Of a stretch of DNA of 64,000 nucleotides, positions 1 through 10,485 are shown in pieces. The DNA is taken from assembly GCF_033118175.1 (NCBI RefSeq), contig NC_083691.1:56820001-56884000 (forward strand). Reading direction: 5' to 3'. The notes beneath the pieces were generated by a model, which made no database searches, was not told the origin of the DNA, and worked only from the letters and a program-made list of their open reading frames with translations. This stretch comes from Dama dama. Lineage: Eukaryota; Chordata; Mammalia; Artiodactyla; Cervidae. Made by a program: the position numbers and the translations under genes. Each line of letters opens with the position of its first letter. The first letter of the stretch is position 1.

Positions 1-80
1 CCCCTGCTCACCCCCAGCTAGAGAAAGCCCTCACACAGCAAGGGAGACCCAGTGCAGCCAAAACCAAAATAGATAAATAA
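1..80 (+). mobile_element. CHR-type tRNA-Glu SINE, 3' end only
   Basis: The 3' part of the long CHR form: a 'ctagagaaagccc...gacccagtgcagccaaaa' body with a 'ataaataa' tail. The 5' part lies outside the window. Confidence 0.8.
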
Positions 81-116
81 GAGGCATGATATTATTTGGA
101 GGGGGTTAGGGGACTT

Positions 117-653
117 ACTCCTTGGAAGGAAAGTTATGACCAACCTAGACAGCATATTAAAAAGCAGAGACTTTACTTCGCCAACAAAGGTTCGTCTAGT
201 CAAGGCTATGGTTTTTCCAGCGGTCATGTATGGAAGTGAGAGTTGGACTGTGAAGAAAACTGAGCACCGAAAAATTGATGCTTTTGAACTGTGGTGTTGG
301 AGAAGACTCTTGAGAGTCCCTTGGACTGCAAGGAGATCCAACCAGTCCATCCTAAAGGAGAATAGTCCTGGGTGTTCATTGGAAGGACTGATGCTGAAGC
401 TGAAACTCCAGTACTTTGGCCACCTCATGTGAAGAGTTGACTCATTGAAAAAGTCCCTAATGCTGGGAGGGGTTGGGGTCAGGAGGAGAAGGGGATGACA
501 AAGGATGAGATGGCTGGATGGCATCACCGACTCGATGGACACGAGTTTGAGTAAGCTCTGGGAATTGGTGATGGACAGGAAAGCCTCGTGTGCTGCGATA
601 CATGGGGTCACAAAGAGTCGGACACAACTGAGTGACTAAACTGAACTGAACTG
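117..653 (+). mobile_element. BovB (RTE) LINE, 5'-truncated 3' end
   Basis: About 540 bp of BovB 3' end, carrying the C-terminal codons of the reverse-transcriptase ORF (98 codons open from 136: residues MTNLDSILKSRDF..., ESWTVKK..., RRLLRVPWTARRSNQSILKE) and the 'ctgaactgaactga' 3' terminus. It is flanked by a perfect 9-bp TSD, AGGGGACTT, at 108-116 and 654-662, so the truncation is original. Not a host gene. Confidence 0.92.
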
Positions 654-662
654 AGGGGACTT

Positions 663-1070
663 TACCGGAAAATGAATTACAAGCTAAAATCTGAAAAACT
701 AAAAAGAGTTAACAAGATAAAGTGGAGAATGTTTGGGCTAGTAGGAATAAAGTGAGTAAAAACCTAGAAGATGGGAGGGAGCATGATGGACTCAGGGAAT
801 TAAAAGAAGTCCATGGTGGCTGGTAGCTGGAGTATTTTAGAAAAACGGGAAAGAGTTTTCAGTTGCTGCCAGAAAGACAGGCTACAGAAAGATAATATGT
901 GGTCTTCTTTTGACCGATTAGATCAGCTTTGATCAGTTAGATCAATTTTGGTTGGCTACACATAACAGAAACATCTTAACTTGGCATAATAAATAAGAAA
1001 ATGTATTGTCTTATGTAACTGGAAGCCATATGCACAAACAGGCTTGAGAATTGACTTCATCTAATGGCTG
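663..1070. other. Unassigned unique sequence
   Basis: AT-rich DNA between a BovB copy and an old repeat. No reading frame, RNA gene or repeat recognised. Confidence 0.5.
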
Positions 1071-1074
1071 TGCT

Positions 1075-1368
1075 AGTTAACAATTGCTGTGTACCAAATT
1101 ATCCCTGAAATTAGGCAGCTGACAACAACATTTATTATCTCACAGTTTATCTAGGTTAAGAATCTAAGAGTGGCTTGGTTGGCTGCCTCTGACCTCTCAT
1201 GGGGCTGCAGCCAGGGTACCAACCAAGGCTCCAGTCACCCCAAGACATGACTAGGACTGAAAGATATTCTTCCAAGATCAGCTGAGTGGCTTTGGCAGTG
1301 GTTATTCAGGTCTCCAAGGCAGTTAGACTGAGAAACTTGGTTCTTCACTGTCTGGGCCTCTCCATAGG
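1075..1368 (+). mobile_element. Old mammalian interspersed repeat, first part (family unnamed)
   Basis: Diverged copy of a familiar mammalian repeat ('...acaacatttattatctcacag...', '...gcctctccatagg'). The matching second part resumes near 1960, so a BovB insertion splits it. The family could not be named with certainty. Confidence 0.55.
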
Positions 1369-1369
1369 T

Positions 1370-1956
1370 TTTTTGTTATTGTTCAGGTGCTCATTCTGAC
1401 TCTTTGCAATCCCATGGACTGCAGCATACCAGGCTTCCCTGTCCTTCACCATCTCCTGAAGTTTGCTCAAACTCATGTCCATTGTGTTGGTGATGCCATC
1501 CAACTGTCTCATCTTCTGTCATCCCCTTCTCCTCCTGTCCTCAGTCTTTCTCAATATCAGGGTCTTTTCCAGTTAGTCAACTCTTCACATCAGGTGGCCA
1601 AAGTATTGGAACTTCAGCATCAGTCCTTCCAATGAATATTCAGGACTGATTTCCTTTAGGATTGACTAGTTTGATCTACTTGCTGTACAAGGGACACTCA
1701 AGAGTCTTCTCCAATACCATAGTTCTAAAGCATCAGTTCTTCAGCACTCAACCTTCTGCATGGTCCAGCTCTCACATCTGTACGTGACTACTGGAAAAAC
1801 CATAGCTTTGACTATATGGACATTTGTCAGCAAAGCAATATCTCTGCTTTTTAATATGCTGTCTAGTTTTGTCATAGCTTTTCTTCCAAGGAACAAGAGT
1901 CTTTTAATATCATGGCTGCAATCACCATCTGCAGTGATTTTGGAGCCCAAGAGGTT
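1370..1956 (-). mobile_element. BovB LINE 3' end, antisense, inside an older repeat
   Basis: Reverse complement of the BovB 3' region, from the degenerate terminus to '...gattttggagccc'. More diverged than the copies at 24 and 34 kb. The minus-strand frame 1741-1968 (75 codons, MTKLDSILKSRDI...) is a remnant of the RT ORF C-terminus. Confidence 0.9.
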
Positions 1957-2290
1957 TGTGTGCAGCATGAAAGCTTGCTTTACCCAGTGGAAGTGAGCTA
2001 AGACACACAGAGAGAAAACCTGAGGTAGAAGTTACAGTCTTTTTATCATCTAATATCAGAAATGATACACCAGCACTTCCGCCCTATTCTGTGCATTAGA
2101 AGAGAGTCTCTAGGTTCTGCCCATACACAAGGGGAGGAGATTACCCAATGGCATGAATCCAGGAGGCAGGGACTGTGGAAAGGGTGCAGCTCGGAGGGCT
2201 GCCTACCACAGGCTCCATCTATGCTTTTAGTTCTGCCTCTCCCTCTTTGCATCACTGCTTATCAGGGTGGAAACAAGATGGCTATATGAT
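1957..2290 (+). mobile_element. Old mammalian interspersed repeat, second part
   Basis: Continues the element at 1075-1368 after the BovB insertion ('cagtctttttatcatctaatatcagaa', 'caaggggaggagattac', 'aggaggcaggga', 'ggctgcctaccaca'). Short frames here are chance readings. Confidence 0.5.
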
Positions 2291-2607
2291 TGAAGAGCTT
2301 TATGTCCATGCAAGACTGCATCCTAAGGAAGAGAACAAGATCACTTGCAGATGCTGCCCAAGAAAATAATCACTTTCCTAGAAGTCTCCTCCAAACTTCC
2401 CTCCATGTCCCAGTGGTTCAATTGATGAATCATGACTGATTTAAGTTAGTCATGGTAATGCCATTTTCCTTTGCCATATTTTCACATTACCAGGTTCTAC
2501 TGTACTTATAAAGGGCCCAGTGACGCAGTATCGATGTGTGACATGTAAGAGAAAGTCTGCTGGGAGGCTTTTGGGGGATATTTATTTGCTTATAAAAGGA
2601 GATGATC

Positions 2608-2886
2608 AGTCTTCCCTGGTGGCCCAGTGGATGAGAATTTGCCTGCCAATGCAGGGGACATGAGTTTGATCCCTGGTCTGGGAAGATTTCCACGTGCCGA
2701 GGGGCAACTAAGCCTGTGGACCACTACTGAAGCCCGAGTGCTCTAGAGCCTGTGCTCCGTAACAAGAGAAGACTGCACGCAGCAACAAAGTGTAGCCCCT
2801 GCTCACCACAAGTAGAGAATGTCATATAAAACAATGAAGACCTAGCACAGCCAAAAATAATATAAATAATTAAAAAAAAAAAGAAG
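2608..2886 (+). mobile_element. CHR-type tRNA-Glu SINE, long form
   Basis: Head 'cttccctggtggcccagtgg', a B-box-like 'gagtttgatccctgg', the extended 'agcctgtgctcc...acaagagaag' body and an A-rich tail at 2868-2883. Confidence 0.93.
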
Positions 2887-3167
2887 ACTATCATTTGAAG
2901 CAATGCCCCACTTACCAACTTCCCCAGGTTTCCTACTTTTAAATATGGTTGTAACATCTGGTGCTATAGAAGCTTTCCTGTGCTCATGAGGTGACAGATG
3001 GGAGGGCCAACAGCCAACATGCTGAAGATGAGAGCAGAAAGATCATGGGTCTTTGACAACATTGTAGAGCAACTACATTAAACAAGGAACATGTATGAGT
3101 TGATTAAGGTTCTCTATTGCTTAGGCTACTGTGAGTCAGGTGCTCTATTGCTTGAATCTCAACATAG

Positions 3168-3372
3168 CCTGTGTGTGTGTCTAGTTGCTCCTTTGTGACA
3201 CTTTGGACTGTAGCCTGCCAAGCTCCTTTGTCCATGGGATTCTGCAGGCAAGAATACTGGAGTGGGTTGTCATGCCTTCCTCCAGGGGATCTTCCCAACC
3301 CAGGAACTGAACTAGTGTGTCCTGCATTGCAAACAGATTGTTTACCTGCTGAGCCATAGAGGAAACCCTCAA
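3168..3372 (-). mobile_element. Bov-tA SINE
   Basis: Reverse complement of Bov-tA: the BovB-derived part 'caggcaagaatactggagtg' followed by the tRNA-derived head ending 'gctgagccatagaggaaacc'. Frames over it are not genes. Confidence 0.93.
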
Positions 3373-4380
3373 CACGGCCTAGCTGATAACATTTCTCATA
3401 GGTGTGAGGTAGAGGGTTGCTAAGCAACCAAGAATATCCTTCAGAGACCATGTTAAGAATTGAGGTCTTTATTCTAGAAACAGTCAAATTCGTGTTTTTG
3501 AAAGATTGGAGGGTAATTGGAGAGGAGGACAATGGAACAGAAGCAGAGAAAGGGTAGGAGGTGATTAGAGTATCCAGGAGAAAGGTCCTTGTCTAATGTT
3601 TGGGGCAAATGAAAGCAGGACTTGCATTGGAGGCAGAAAAGGGATGGAGGTAAATGACTGGGGTTAAGAGGAGTGGGTTAAGAGGAGTTTCCATGTGGGA
3701 AACTTTAGGGAAGTCCTAATCTTGTTGTAATTATTCAGGGTCTGTTTCTTCTTTTTTCTGAAAATATTTGAAACATACACATCCCGTAACTTTTTGCTTT
3801 TGAGAAGTTCTATTTAGAAGCTTTCAAATACTTAGTTTCATTTTGTTTTTGGCAAATTCTATGTGTCTCTAGTGATTTCCCTATGAAGGCAGGAGTGAAT
3901 GAATTGGGAGGTGAGTTGAGGATAAATTCTTCCTCATCATTAGATTTGTACCTTTGTTGTTATGTGATGGTAATAAATTATCATTTAGAAATAAAACACA
4001 TAATGTATTTCAAAAGATCCTCTTGATTTTTAAAGTACTTGTAGGGCATGACATGCTTACTTCTGAATGGAATATCTCAACCTTTGAAGAAACTCTAACT
4101 CTTGCCTGTGCTTAGATTTGCTTAGATTTTAAGAATTGCTTAGATTTTTAGGAAAAAGCAATTAAGTTATAGATGGTTCAAGATGCCCATTCTGCCTTAT
4201 TATAAAACAACACGGAATGGACTGAATCTGCTTGTCTGATTCATTCTTGAAGTGTAAGTAGAAGTAGGATTAGTTTAGTGATGGAGGCCCCTGGTTTGGA
4301 GTTAGCCCATCTGGCTTCCCAATTCTGACTGTTACTAGTTCTATGACTTTAAGAAAGTTCCTTAATGTTTCTGAGTCTCA
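3373..4380. other. Unassigned unique sequence
   Basis: About 1 kb without a recognised gene or repeat. At 4108-4152 there are three near-copies of 'tgcttagattt', a small local duplication. Confidence 0.5.
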
Positions 4381-4407
4381 GAGAAATTTCCTGGAACACT
4401 GGTGGTA

Positions 4408-4409
<2 letters not shown>

Positions 4410-4443
<34 letters not shown>
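4410..4443 (+). repeat. (TG)n microsatellite
   Basis: Uninterrupted run of about 17 GT units, likely length-polymorphic. Confidence 0.98.
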
Positions 4444-4445
<2 letters not shown>

Positions 4446-4559
4446 TCTGGGTGGGGCATCCTTCCAAGGGTTTCAGGGAGAAGAGCACATGGCAAGGTGC
4501 CTGGAGCCTTGTGGCTGATAGGACACCATACGATAAATGGTAGTTGATTATTAAAATTT

Positions 4560-5200
4560 TTAATAAAATCACCATGGGAACATCTTATTAAATCTCCCCT
4601 GCTCCAGGCTAAACACATTAAACATTTCATGTGGATAATTCAAAGAGCCCACCGTGTTTATACTAGGTTTTCTTTGACTTCAGAGAAGAAATGAGTCTGG
4701 CAATTCTTCCCTCTCCCCATGGGAGACTCAACGCCTTTGGTGGGTGTACGGGGCTGGCGGGCCTCCCTCTAGCTGAGAACTGAGCCCACCGAGTTGGCTG
4801 TCCTGCTCACCCACCACGCATCTGCTGAGGGGTCCTGTGGCCCCTGGCAGGGCCCCCTGCAAGGGGAGAGCTAGAGAGAGCTAGAGAGGATTCTGACAGA
4901 ACAGACCTTCCGGGACTACCCTCTGCATCTCCCCACCCCTCGCCCCAAGGTCCTGGCCATCTTGCTTTGCTCCTTCAATCTCCACCCCCGACTAGTTCCC
5001 TGAGCTGTGCGGTCCCCTCCTTCTTCTCTGCCACCTGTTGCCTCTGATAGGTTTTCTCTCTTCTTGTTTTACTACAGAAGAGATGGCAGGAGGCCTTAGA
5101 AGAGTCTCCATGCATCATGGCCCCAGTCCTTTGAGAGTTCCTAAGGCTGATGGTGGCCGGTTATAGAGATGGTAACCCTGTGGGCTGCCCAGGCTCAGTT
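4560..5200. other. Unassigned unique sequence, moderately GC-rich
   Basis: No repeat or coding frame recognised. 4730-5060 is GC-richer than its surroundings but CpG-poor, so it is not a CpG island. Confidence 0.45.
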
Positions 5201-5341
5201 CTCCCATTTCCTCTCTCCTCCTTCTTTCCCCATCCCTCCTGCTTTCTTTCCTTCTTCCCTCTCTCTCTCTCCATTTCCTCATTCTCCTTCTCTTCCTTCT
5301 TCCTTCCTTCCCTCCTTCCCTTTCTCTCTCTTTCCTCCCTC
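5201..5341 (+). repeat. Polypyrimidine low-complexity tract (TC/TTCC)n
   Basis: About 140 bp almost purely C and T with TTCC, CTTC and CTCTCT motifs. It creates long artificial frames on both strands (Ser/Pro/Phe-rich on plus, Arg/Glu/Lys-rich on minus) that are not genes. Confidence 0.95.
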
Positions 5342-6002
5342 TGCCTCTGTGAGGAAAGGCAGATGTGTATCTTGGTGGTGATGATGGAGAGATGGCTGAA
5401 AGATTCGCCGGAGAGAGATACTTGCATCTCCCAAGATCTTTAGCCCGGGAGCTGGGAAGGGAGCCTAGGAGTGAAAACACGAATGAGTTTCTCTGAAGGT
5501 GCGAAGCAAGAAGGGGTGGTGGATACCATCCATGAAGGCTCCTTGGCAGTGATGTGGCCATGAGAGAAGGTAGGAGAATGACCCTAAAGTTTATGTTCCC
5601 ACCTCTCTCTTCCATCCAGTCACCAGAGGCCCCCATAGCCCCCAGTCGTGCAGTGACAACCTAAGAGAAGAGAGACGAGGTTGTTCCCATGGTGGTGGGT
5701 CTGCAGTTACAAGCAGGGGGGGAGGGACGTGCCCAAGCTGGTGGGGAAGGAGTCAGGGAGGGGCGGTGTTGTCAGTCAGTTGGATGGACAGTCATGGGGT
5801 CCAGGCTGCACCCACAGTGGGGTTGTGGGGGACCCCATCTACCCAACACCTTCATATGCATATGCATTTACATATATGGGGGTGTCTACTTTGCACCCCA
5901 AACTGGATCTACACACAGAATGGATGAGTGGGTTTTGATGTTGCCACTACCAGGTTGCTGCTGGCAACAAGAAAATCAATCTCACAACAAGCTTCTGCTT
6001 AA
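5342..6002. other. Unassigned unique sequence
   Basis: No recognised gene or repeat. A short 'atgcatatgcatttacatatatg' stretch at about 5855-5880 is simple AT-rich sequence. Confidence 0.5.
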
Positions 6003-6222
6003 ATGTTAAATGTTAGTTGCTCAGTCATACCCGACTCTTTGTGACCCCTTGGACTGTAGCCTGACAGGCTCCTCTGTCCACAGGGATTCTCCAGGCAAGA
6101 ATACTGGAGTGAGTTGCCATTCCCTTCTCCAGGGGATGTTTCTGACCCAGGGATCGAATCCATGTCTCCTGTGTCTCTGGCATGGCAGGCAGATTCTTTC
6201 CCGTCTGAGCCACCTGGCTTAC
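6003..6222 (-). mobile_element. Bov-tA SINE
   Basis: Reverse complement of Bov-tA ('gttgctcagtcatacccgac', 'caggcaagaatactggagtg', head 'gtctgagccacctgg'). Confidence 0.94.
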
Positions 6223-6364
6223 CTTTTCAACGAGTTCGTCCCTCACAAACCTCCTTAAAATGCCTCCTCTCCCACCTTCTGAGTCCCTGCCCATCTCCCT
6301 TCTTTAGCTGTTTCCCCACAGTCCTAATTAGTATCTACTCTGCTTCTTTCTCTCCCCCAGCTAG

Positions 6365-6435
6365 AATTTAAGGCCCCAGAGGGTAGAGACATTGTTTTAT
6401 TCACTGCTACATCCTCAGCTCTAAAAAGAATGCCT
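6365..6435 (+). mobile_element. L2 LINE 3' end, left part
   Basis: Matches the L2 3' phrase 'gagggtagagac...ttcactgctacatcc...gaatgcctgg'. It continues at 6598 after a SINE. Confidence 0.65.
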
Positions 6436-6558
6436 GGGGAATTCCCTAGGTGGTCCACTGGTTAGGACTCAGCACCTTCAATCACAGGGCTTAGGTTCAA
6501 TCCCTGGTTGGGGAACTAAGATCCCTCAAGCTGCGTGGTGTGGCCAAAAAAAAAAGCA
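6436..6558 (+). mobile_element. CHR-type SINE, short form, inside L2
   Basis: 'ggtggtccactggttagg' head, 'ggttcaatccctggttgggg' B-box region, 'gctgcgtggtgtggcc' and an A10 tail. It separates the two halves of an L2 3' end. Confidence 0.92.
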
Positions 6559-6597
6559 GGGGGTGGGGGGTAAATAAAAATTAAAATGATGTCTCAC

Positions 6598-6640
6598 TTG
6601 CAGTAGATGCTCAGTAAATATTTTTTGAAAGAAGGAAGGA
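6598..6640 (+). mobile_element. L2 LINE 3' end, right part
   Basis: 'cagtagatgctcagtaaatattttttgaa', the terminal L2 phrase, resuming after the SINE insertion. Confidence 0.6.
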
Positions 6641-6722
6641 AGAAGGGAGGAATAGGGGAAAGAAGAGGCAAAAGGAGAGGAAGAGAATATGAGGGGTCAG
6701 GAGAGATGGAAGAAAAGAAATA
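6628..6722 (+). repeat. Purine-rich low-complexity tract (GGAA/GAGA)
   Basis: 'gaaggaaggaagaaggg...ggagaggaagag' sequence growing from the L2 tail. The overlapping 72-codon frame is low complexity. Confidence 0.9.
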
Positions 6723-6937
6723 TAGACTGTTGCCCAAGCCCAGGGGTGTCTGTCTGGCCCTGGGCTATCTTTTATGGTTCCCAGCACATAATTCTGCATT
6801 GAGGACAGCTCAGATTATCCCCTAGCAGAGGCATGCAGGACCCTGAGTACTGGTCTTGGACTGATCAGGAGCCCCCTGGAGGCAGGCTTTTCTGACACTA
6901 CCAGATGATGCCTCCTCCATGGCCTGGAAATGTGGTC

Positions 6938-7110
6938 CATACATTATTGAATGTAAGCTTCATAGCATCCCTGTGAGAAGAGTGCTGTTAATATCCCATT
7001 GTTATAGAAAAGTAAGGTCAGTAGAGGTCAGATGACTTATCTGTCCGAAGTCACAGAGATGGTTGGTGGGGACTCTGAGCTTTGACCCACATTTGATGGA
7101 TCCCAAGGCT
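6938..7110 (-). mobile_element. MIR SINE, diverged
   Basis: Antisense MIR pattern: '...catccctgtgagaagagtgctgttaatatccc...', then '...gtcacagagatggttggtgggga...'. Confidence 0.6.
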
Positions 7111-7344
7111 TCTCCCTTCCTGCCATGCCACGGGTGCTCTCACTTGGCCTCCTGGGAAGCAGCTCATCCTGCAAACCTCTGCCTCTTCCCTGCCAATGTA
7201 AATTACTCTGTCCTCTGGTTTCTGATCAATCCATTCCCACAAAGGCACCAGCTGCTGCTAACAGCTGAGCTGTTACTCTGAGGGCAGTGAATAAGACAGC
7301 CCTGTAGTGCTTTTGCTGGCCTGCTTCAAGCAGGAAACAGATGG

Positions 7345-7540
7345 AAGCTAATAATCCGTCTGCCAGTGCAGGAGACACAAGAGATGTGGGTTCAGTCCCT
7401 GGGTCAGGAAGATCCCCTGGCGAGGGGGGATGGCGACCCATTCCAGTACTCCTGCCTGGAGCATTCCACAGACAGAGGAGCCTGGTGGGCTATAGTCCAT
7501 GGGGTCACATGCCTGAGTGACTTAGCACACACACACAGTA
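7345..7540 (+). mobile_element. Bov-tA SINE
   Basis: tRNA-derived part 'ggttcagtccctgggtcagg' followed by the Bov-A part 'ctggagcattccacagacag...tccatggggtca', ending in a short CA run. Confidence 0.92.
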
Positions 7541-7636
7541 ATCATAGTAGAACCCAGCATGTAGTAGGAATCCAAGAAGTTTCTGAGGCTGTTGTAACTC
7601 ATTCTGAGTTGTGTAGGAATCCAGGGTCCTGTATAT

Positions 7637-7727
7637 ATTTTTTTTAATTTTAATTTTGAAAAATTGAAGTATAGCTGATTTACAGTGTTTCAGGTGTAGA
7701 GCACAGTGATTTAGTCATACATGTGTG
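7637..7727 (-). mobile_element. Ruminant L1 3' end, part 1
   Basis: Poly(T) then 'gaagtatagctgatttacag', the reverse complement of the L1 3' terminus. Interrupted by a Bov-tA SINE and a TG run, and continues at 7976. Confidence 0.85.
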
Positions 7728-7928
7728 TTCATGCTAAGTCACTTCAGTCGTGTCTGACTCTTTGCAACTCCATAAACCATAGCCTGCCAGGCTCCACTGT
7801 CCATGGGATTCCCCAGGCAAGAATACTGGAATGAGTTGCTATTTCCTTCTCTAGGGGATCTTCCTGATCCTGGATTTCAACCTGCATCTCTTACATCTCC
7901 TGCAATGGCAGCTGGGAAGCCACTCAGC

Positions 7929-7930
<2 letters not shown>
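7728..7930 (-). mobile_element. Bov-tA SINE nested in L1
   Basis: Reverse-complement Bov-tA ('cttcagtcgtgtctgactc', 'caggcaagaatactgga', 'gctgggaagccactcagcc') sitting inside the L1 3' end. Confidence 0.93.

Positions 7931-7931
<1 letters not shown>

Positions 7932-7975
<44 letters not shown>
7932..7975 (+). repeat. (TG)n microsatellite
   Basis: About 22 GT units at the SINE/L1 boundary. The overlapping 126-codon frame, with its poly-Val/Cys run, is an artefact of SINE plus microsatellite. Confidence 0.98.
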
Positions 7976-7977
<2 letters not shown>

Positions 7978-8065
7978 TCTCTTTCAGATTCTTTTCCATT
8001 ATAGGTTATTACAAGATAGTTGAACATAGTTCCCTGTGCTGTGTGGTTTGTCTATCAAGATCCTG
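7976..8065 (-). mobile_element. Ruminant L1 3' end, part 2
   Basis: 'ttccattataggttattacaag...gttccctgtgctgtgtgg' resumes the L1 3' UTR interrupted at 7728. Confidence 0.82.
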
Positions 8066-8159
8066 CGTTCTCCACCTCTTCTCTCTTTTATTCAGATATA
8101 CTTATTGCCTCCCAGCTTTGAACAATCTTTCACAGTTGAAAAAGTTCTCTCACACCCAG

Positions 8160-8245
8160 GATCTCCTTTGGGCTTTGCAATAAAGCCCATGAGGTGGCTC
8201 AATAGCCCCATTTTTCAGATGAAGAAACTGAGCCTCCCAGGCTAG
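8160..8245 (-). mobile_element. MIR fragment (weak)
   Basis: Short match to the antisense MIR core, 'ccatttttcagatgaagaaactgagcc'. Confidence 0.45.
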
Positions 8246-9000
8246 TGTTGTTCCTACAGCATTACAGCCCCACTTTCTTTCTCCTCCTTTCCTCAGTCCA
8301 AAAAGAGTCATCAAACACTCTTTTAGATACAGAGAAGAGGAACTATGACATATGCCTCTGTCCTTTCTGTTTTCCTTTGTGTTTGTGAGGTGCCAGGTGT
8401 GGTTTCCAGGTCATGTATGACAAGAATCATATTATTTGCACAAAACAGGAAAATCTCTGCCAAGCACTCTGGCAGATTTCTAACTTTCACTCTGAAGATA
8501 GTGGAAGATGTCACAGTCCAGCCATGTGTTTCAGGACTTGACTTGAAGTCCCATTTCCCCCCGCCCCCCCCAGGAAACTCTTCCAGGGGATGGGGGTGAA
8601 GATGGGAGCAGAGGGTCAGAGGGGTGTGTTGGCATGACTGGGGGCTTTGCACTTGATGTCTGTATTGCTTGAACTTTGATCTACTTTTTAATCTTATGAT
8701 GTGATTGGTCCTGGAGCATGATGCACATTTGTTATTCTGTAGTGATTTGTGGACCCAAGAGCTGGCAGAGAAGTAGAGTAATTGCCTTGTACAATTACTC
8801 ACAGTTAATACTCTGTGGCAGCTGAGAGGTGCAGGGAAGGACGAGGTATTAACTATACATGGCAACTGACTTTAACTTGTACAGAACATGTTAGGGCTAC
8901 ATGTATGCAACAAGCTGCTGGACTGCTCGCTCCTCCCAGAAATCCAACCCAATAGAACTTATCTTCTCCCCCTTAACACCTTCTCTTCTTTTATTATTTT
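8246..9000. other. Unassigned unique sequence with an unsupported 180-codon minus frame
   Basis: No repeat recognised. The minus strand is open for 180 codons (8323-8865), but no family resemblance, domain, signal peptide or codon pattern supports it. A poly-C/G run at about 8560 encodes GGGGG in that frame. Probably chance. Confidence 0.4.
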
Positions 9001-9025
9001 AAAAAAATATGTATTTATTTATTTG

Positions 9026-9340
9026 TAATGCAGACTAGTAGTTGCCAGGGGTTAGGCAGTTATTGGTGGTGGACTGATGGACGGTGACTACTCAGTGAGT
9101 ACAGGGTTTCCTTTTGGGGTGATGGTCATTTTTAGACTAGATGGAGGTAATGGTTGTCCCACATTTTGAATGTACTAAGTCCCACTGAACTGTACACTCT
9201 AAAATGGTTAATTTCTTACTGTGACAGTCATCTTACAATACATACATCCTCTGAATCATCACATGCACACCTTAAATGTGTACAATGTTGTATTTATATC
9301 AATAAAGCTGGGAAAACAATAAAATGTTTAATTAAAAACA
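9026..9340 (+). mobile_element. Old L1 (L1M-type) 3' end
   Basis: Typical old L1 3' UTR phrases: 'agtagttgccaggggttagg', 'ggtttccttttggggtgatg', 'ccactgaactgtacactcta', ending in 'aataaa...' A-rich DNA. A perfect 19-bp direct repeat flanks it at 9007-9025 and 9341-9359. Confidence 0.8.
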
Positions 9341-9543
9341 ATATGTATTTATTTATTTGACTGTGCCGGGTTCTAGCTGCAGCTCTCAAGATCTTCGATC
9401 TTCATTGCAGTGTTTAGAAGCCTTTAGTTGTGGCATGTGAACTCCTAGTCATGGCATCTGGGAGCTAGTTCTCTGATCAGGGATCAAACCCAGGCCCCCT
9501 GCATTGGGAGCATGGAGAATTAGCCACCCACCTGGGTAGCCCC
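9341..9543 (-). mobile_element. CHR-type SINE
   Basis: Reverse complement: 'atttatttatttgactgtgc' tail, 'ctctgatcagggatcaaacc' B-box region, 'gcattgggagcatggag' head. Confidence 0.9.
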
Positions 9544-9549
9544 ACCTTC

Positions 9550-9757
9550 TCTCCTTTCTGATTCCTGTTGCACCCTCCACCCAGGAAATCAGCCTAGGAA
9601 CCTGGGCATCATCTCATCTCTCGATCCCACTCACTCCATTCAAGCTATTACCAAGTCCTGTAATTTCACCTCCTAAATATTTCACAAATCCACCATAACC
9701 TCTCTCTGTCACCTGAGTTCAGGCCACCACCCTGCTGTAGATATATGCAATATTCTT
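9550..9757 (+). mobile_element. L2-like old LINE, left part
   Basis: Diverged match to the familiar old LINE 3' region ('gggcatcatctcatctctcg...', 'accaagtcctg', 'aggccaccaccctgctg'). An L1 insertion splits it. The family call is moderate. Confidence 0.5.
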
Positions 9758-9919
9758 TTTTTCTTTTTTATGGAAGAATTGTTGATTTACGATATCGTGT
9801 TAGTTTCAGGTATAACAGCATAGCGATTCAGTTATACACACTATCTATACTTTAGATTCTCTTCCCCTATAGTCTATTACAAAAATATTGAGTATAATTC
9901 CTTGTGCTATGCAGTTACA
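9758..9919 (-). mobile_element. Ruminant L1 3' end with TSD
   Basis: Poly(T) plus 'attgttgatttacgatatcg...ttccttgtgctatgcag', the reverse complement of the L1 3' end. A perfect 11-bp TSD, GCAATATTCTT, lies at 9747-9757 and 9920-9930. Confidence 0.92.
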
Positions 9920-9930
9920 GCAATATTCTT

Positions 9931-10485
9931 ATCTCACTACTTCTGCAAGCGTCCCTTCAGCCAATCTGTCACACAATTGCCATTAACCAAAACCTAGATG
10001 TTCTTGCTCAAAGCCTCACAAAGTCACCCTATTGTCTAGATAAAAAACTTCAACACATCATGGTAGACAAGGCCTTCCAGAAGCTGCTTCTTGTTAACAA
10101 CTCTTCTTTCATCGCTTCTTGCCATTACTCAATGCCTGAGAACCATGAAACTGAGCTGCCATGGTTTCCATTTTTCTGTTCACAATACTTCTGGGAGCAG
10201 GAATGTCCCCGTCTCATACCATTCTCTTCATCTGGCTACTTTTAATGCGTCTTTTAAGATTCAACTCGTGTTCCATCATCTTCCTCTCCCGAGGATGGGG
10301 CTATCCATGGTTACCCTGGGTAACCATGGGTTCTCTTTGATGGCTTCACCACTGCTTTCATCACACAGTTGTATAACCAACTGTTCTGTGTGTGTCTCCT
10401 CTACCAGAAGGCAGGGGCCGTATCTTATTCATCTTGGTATTCCAAATGTGTGATATATAGTAGATGCTCAATAAATGTTCTTTCT
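9931..10485 (+). mobile_element. L2-like old LINE, right part including the 3' end
   Basis: Continues the element at 9550. It ends with the L2 phrases 'ccagaaggcaggggccg...' and 'tagtagatgctcaataaatg'. Two overlapping plus frames (113 and 120 codons) show no recognisable protein. Confidence 0.6.

Noticed and set aside
5115..5636. 173-codon minus-strand frame rich in Arg, Glu and Lys
   Set aside because: Produced by the polypyrimidine tract at 5201-5341. Low complexity and no recognisable family.
6436..6558. tRNA-like A/B-box sequences as real tRNA genes
   Set aside because: They are heads of CHR and Bov-tA SINEs, recur dozens of times in the window and lack a complete cloverleaf with anticodon stem.
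8323..8865. 180-codon minus-strand frame
   Set aside because: No homology, domain or codon signal recognised. Its glycine run is a C-homopolymer translation. Kept only as an unassigned stretch.
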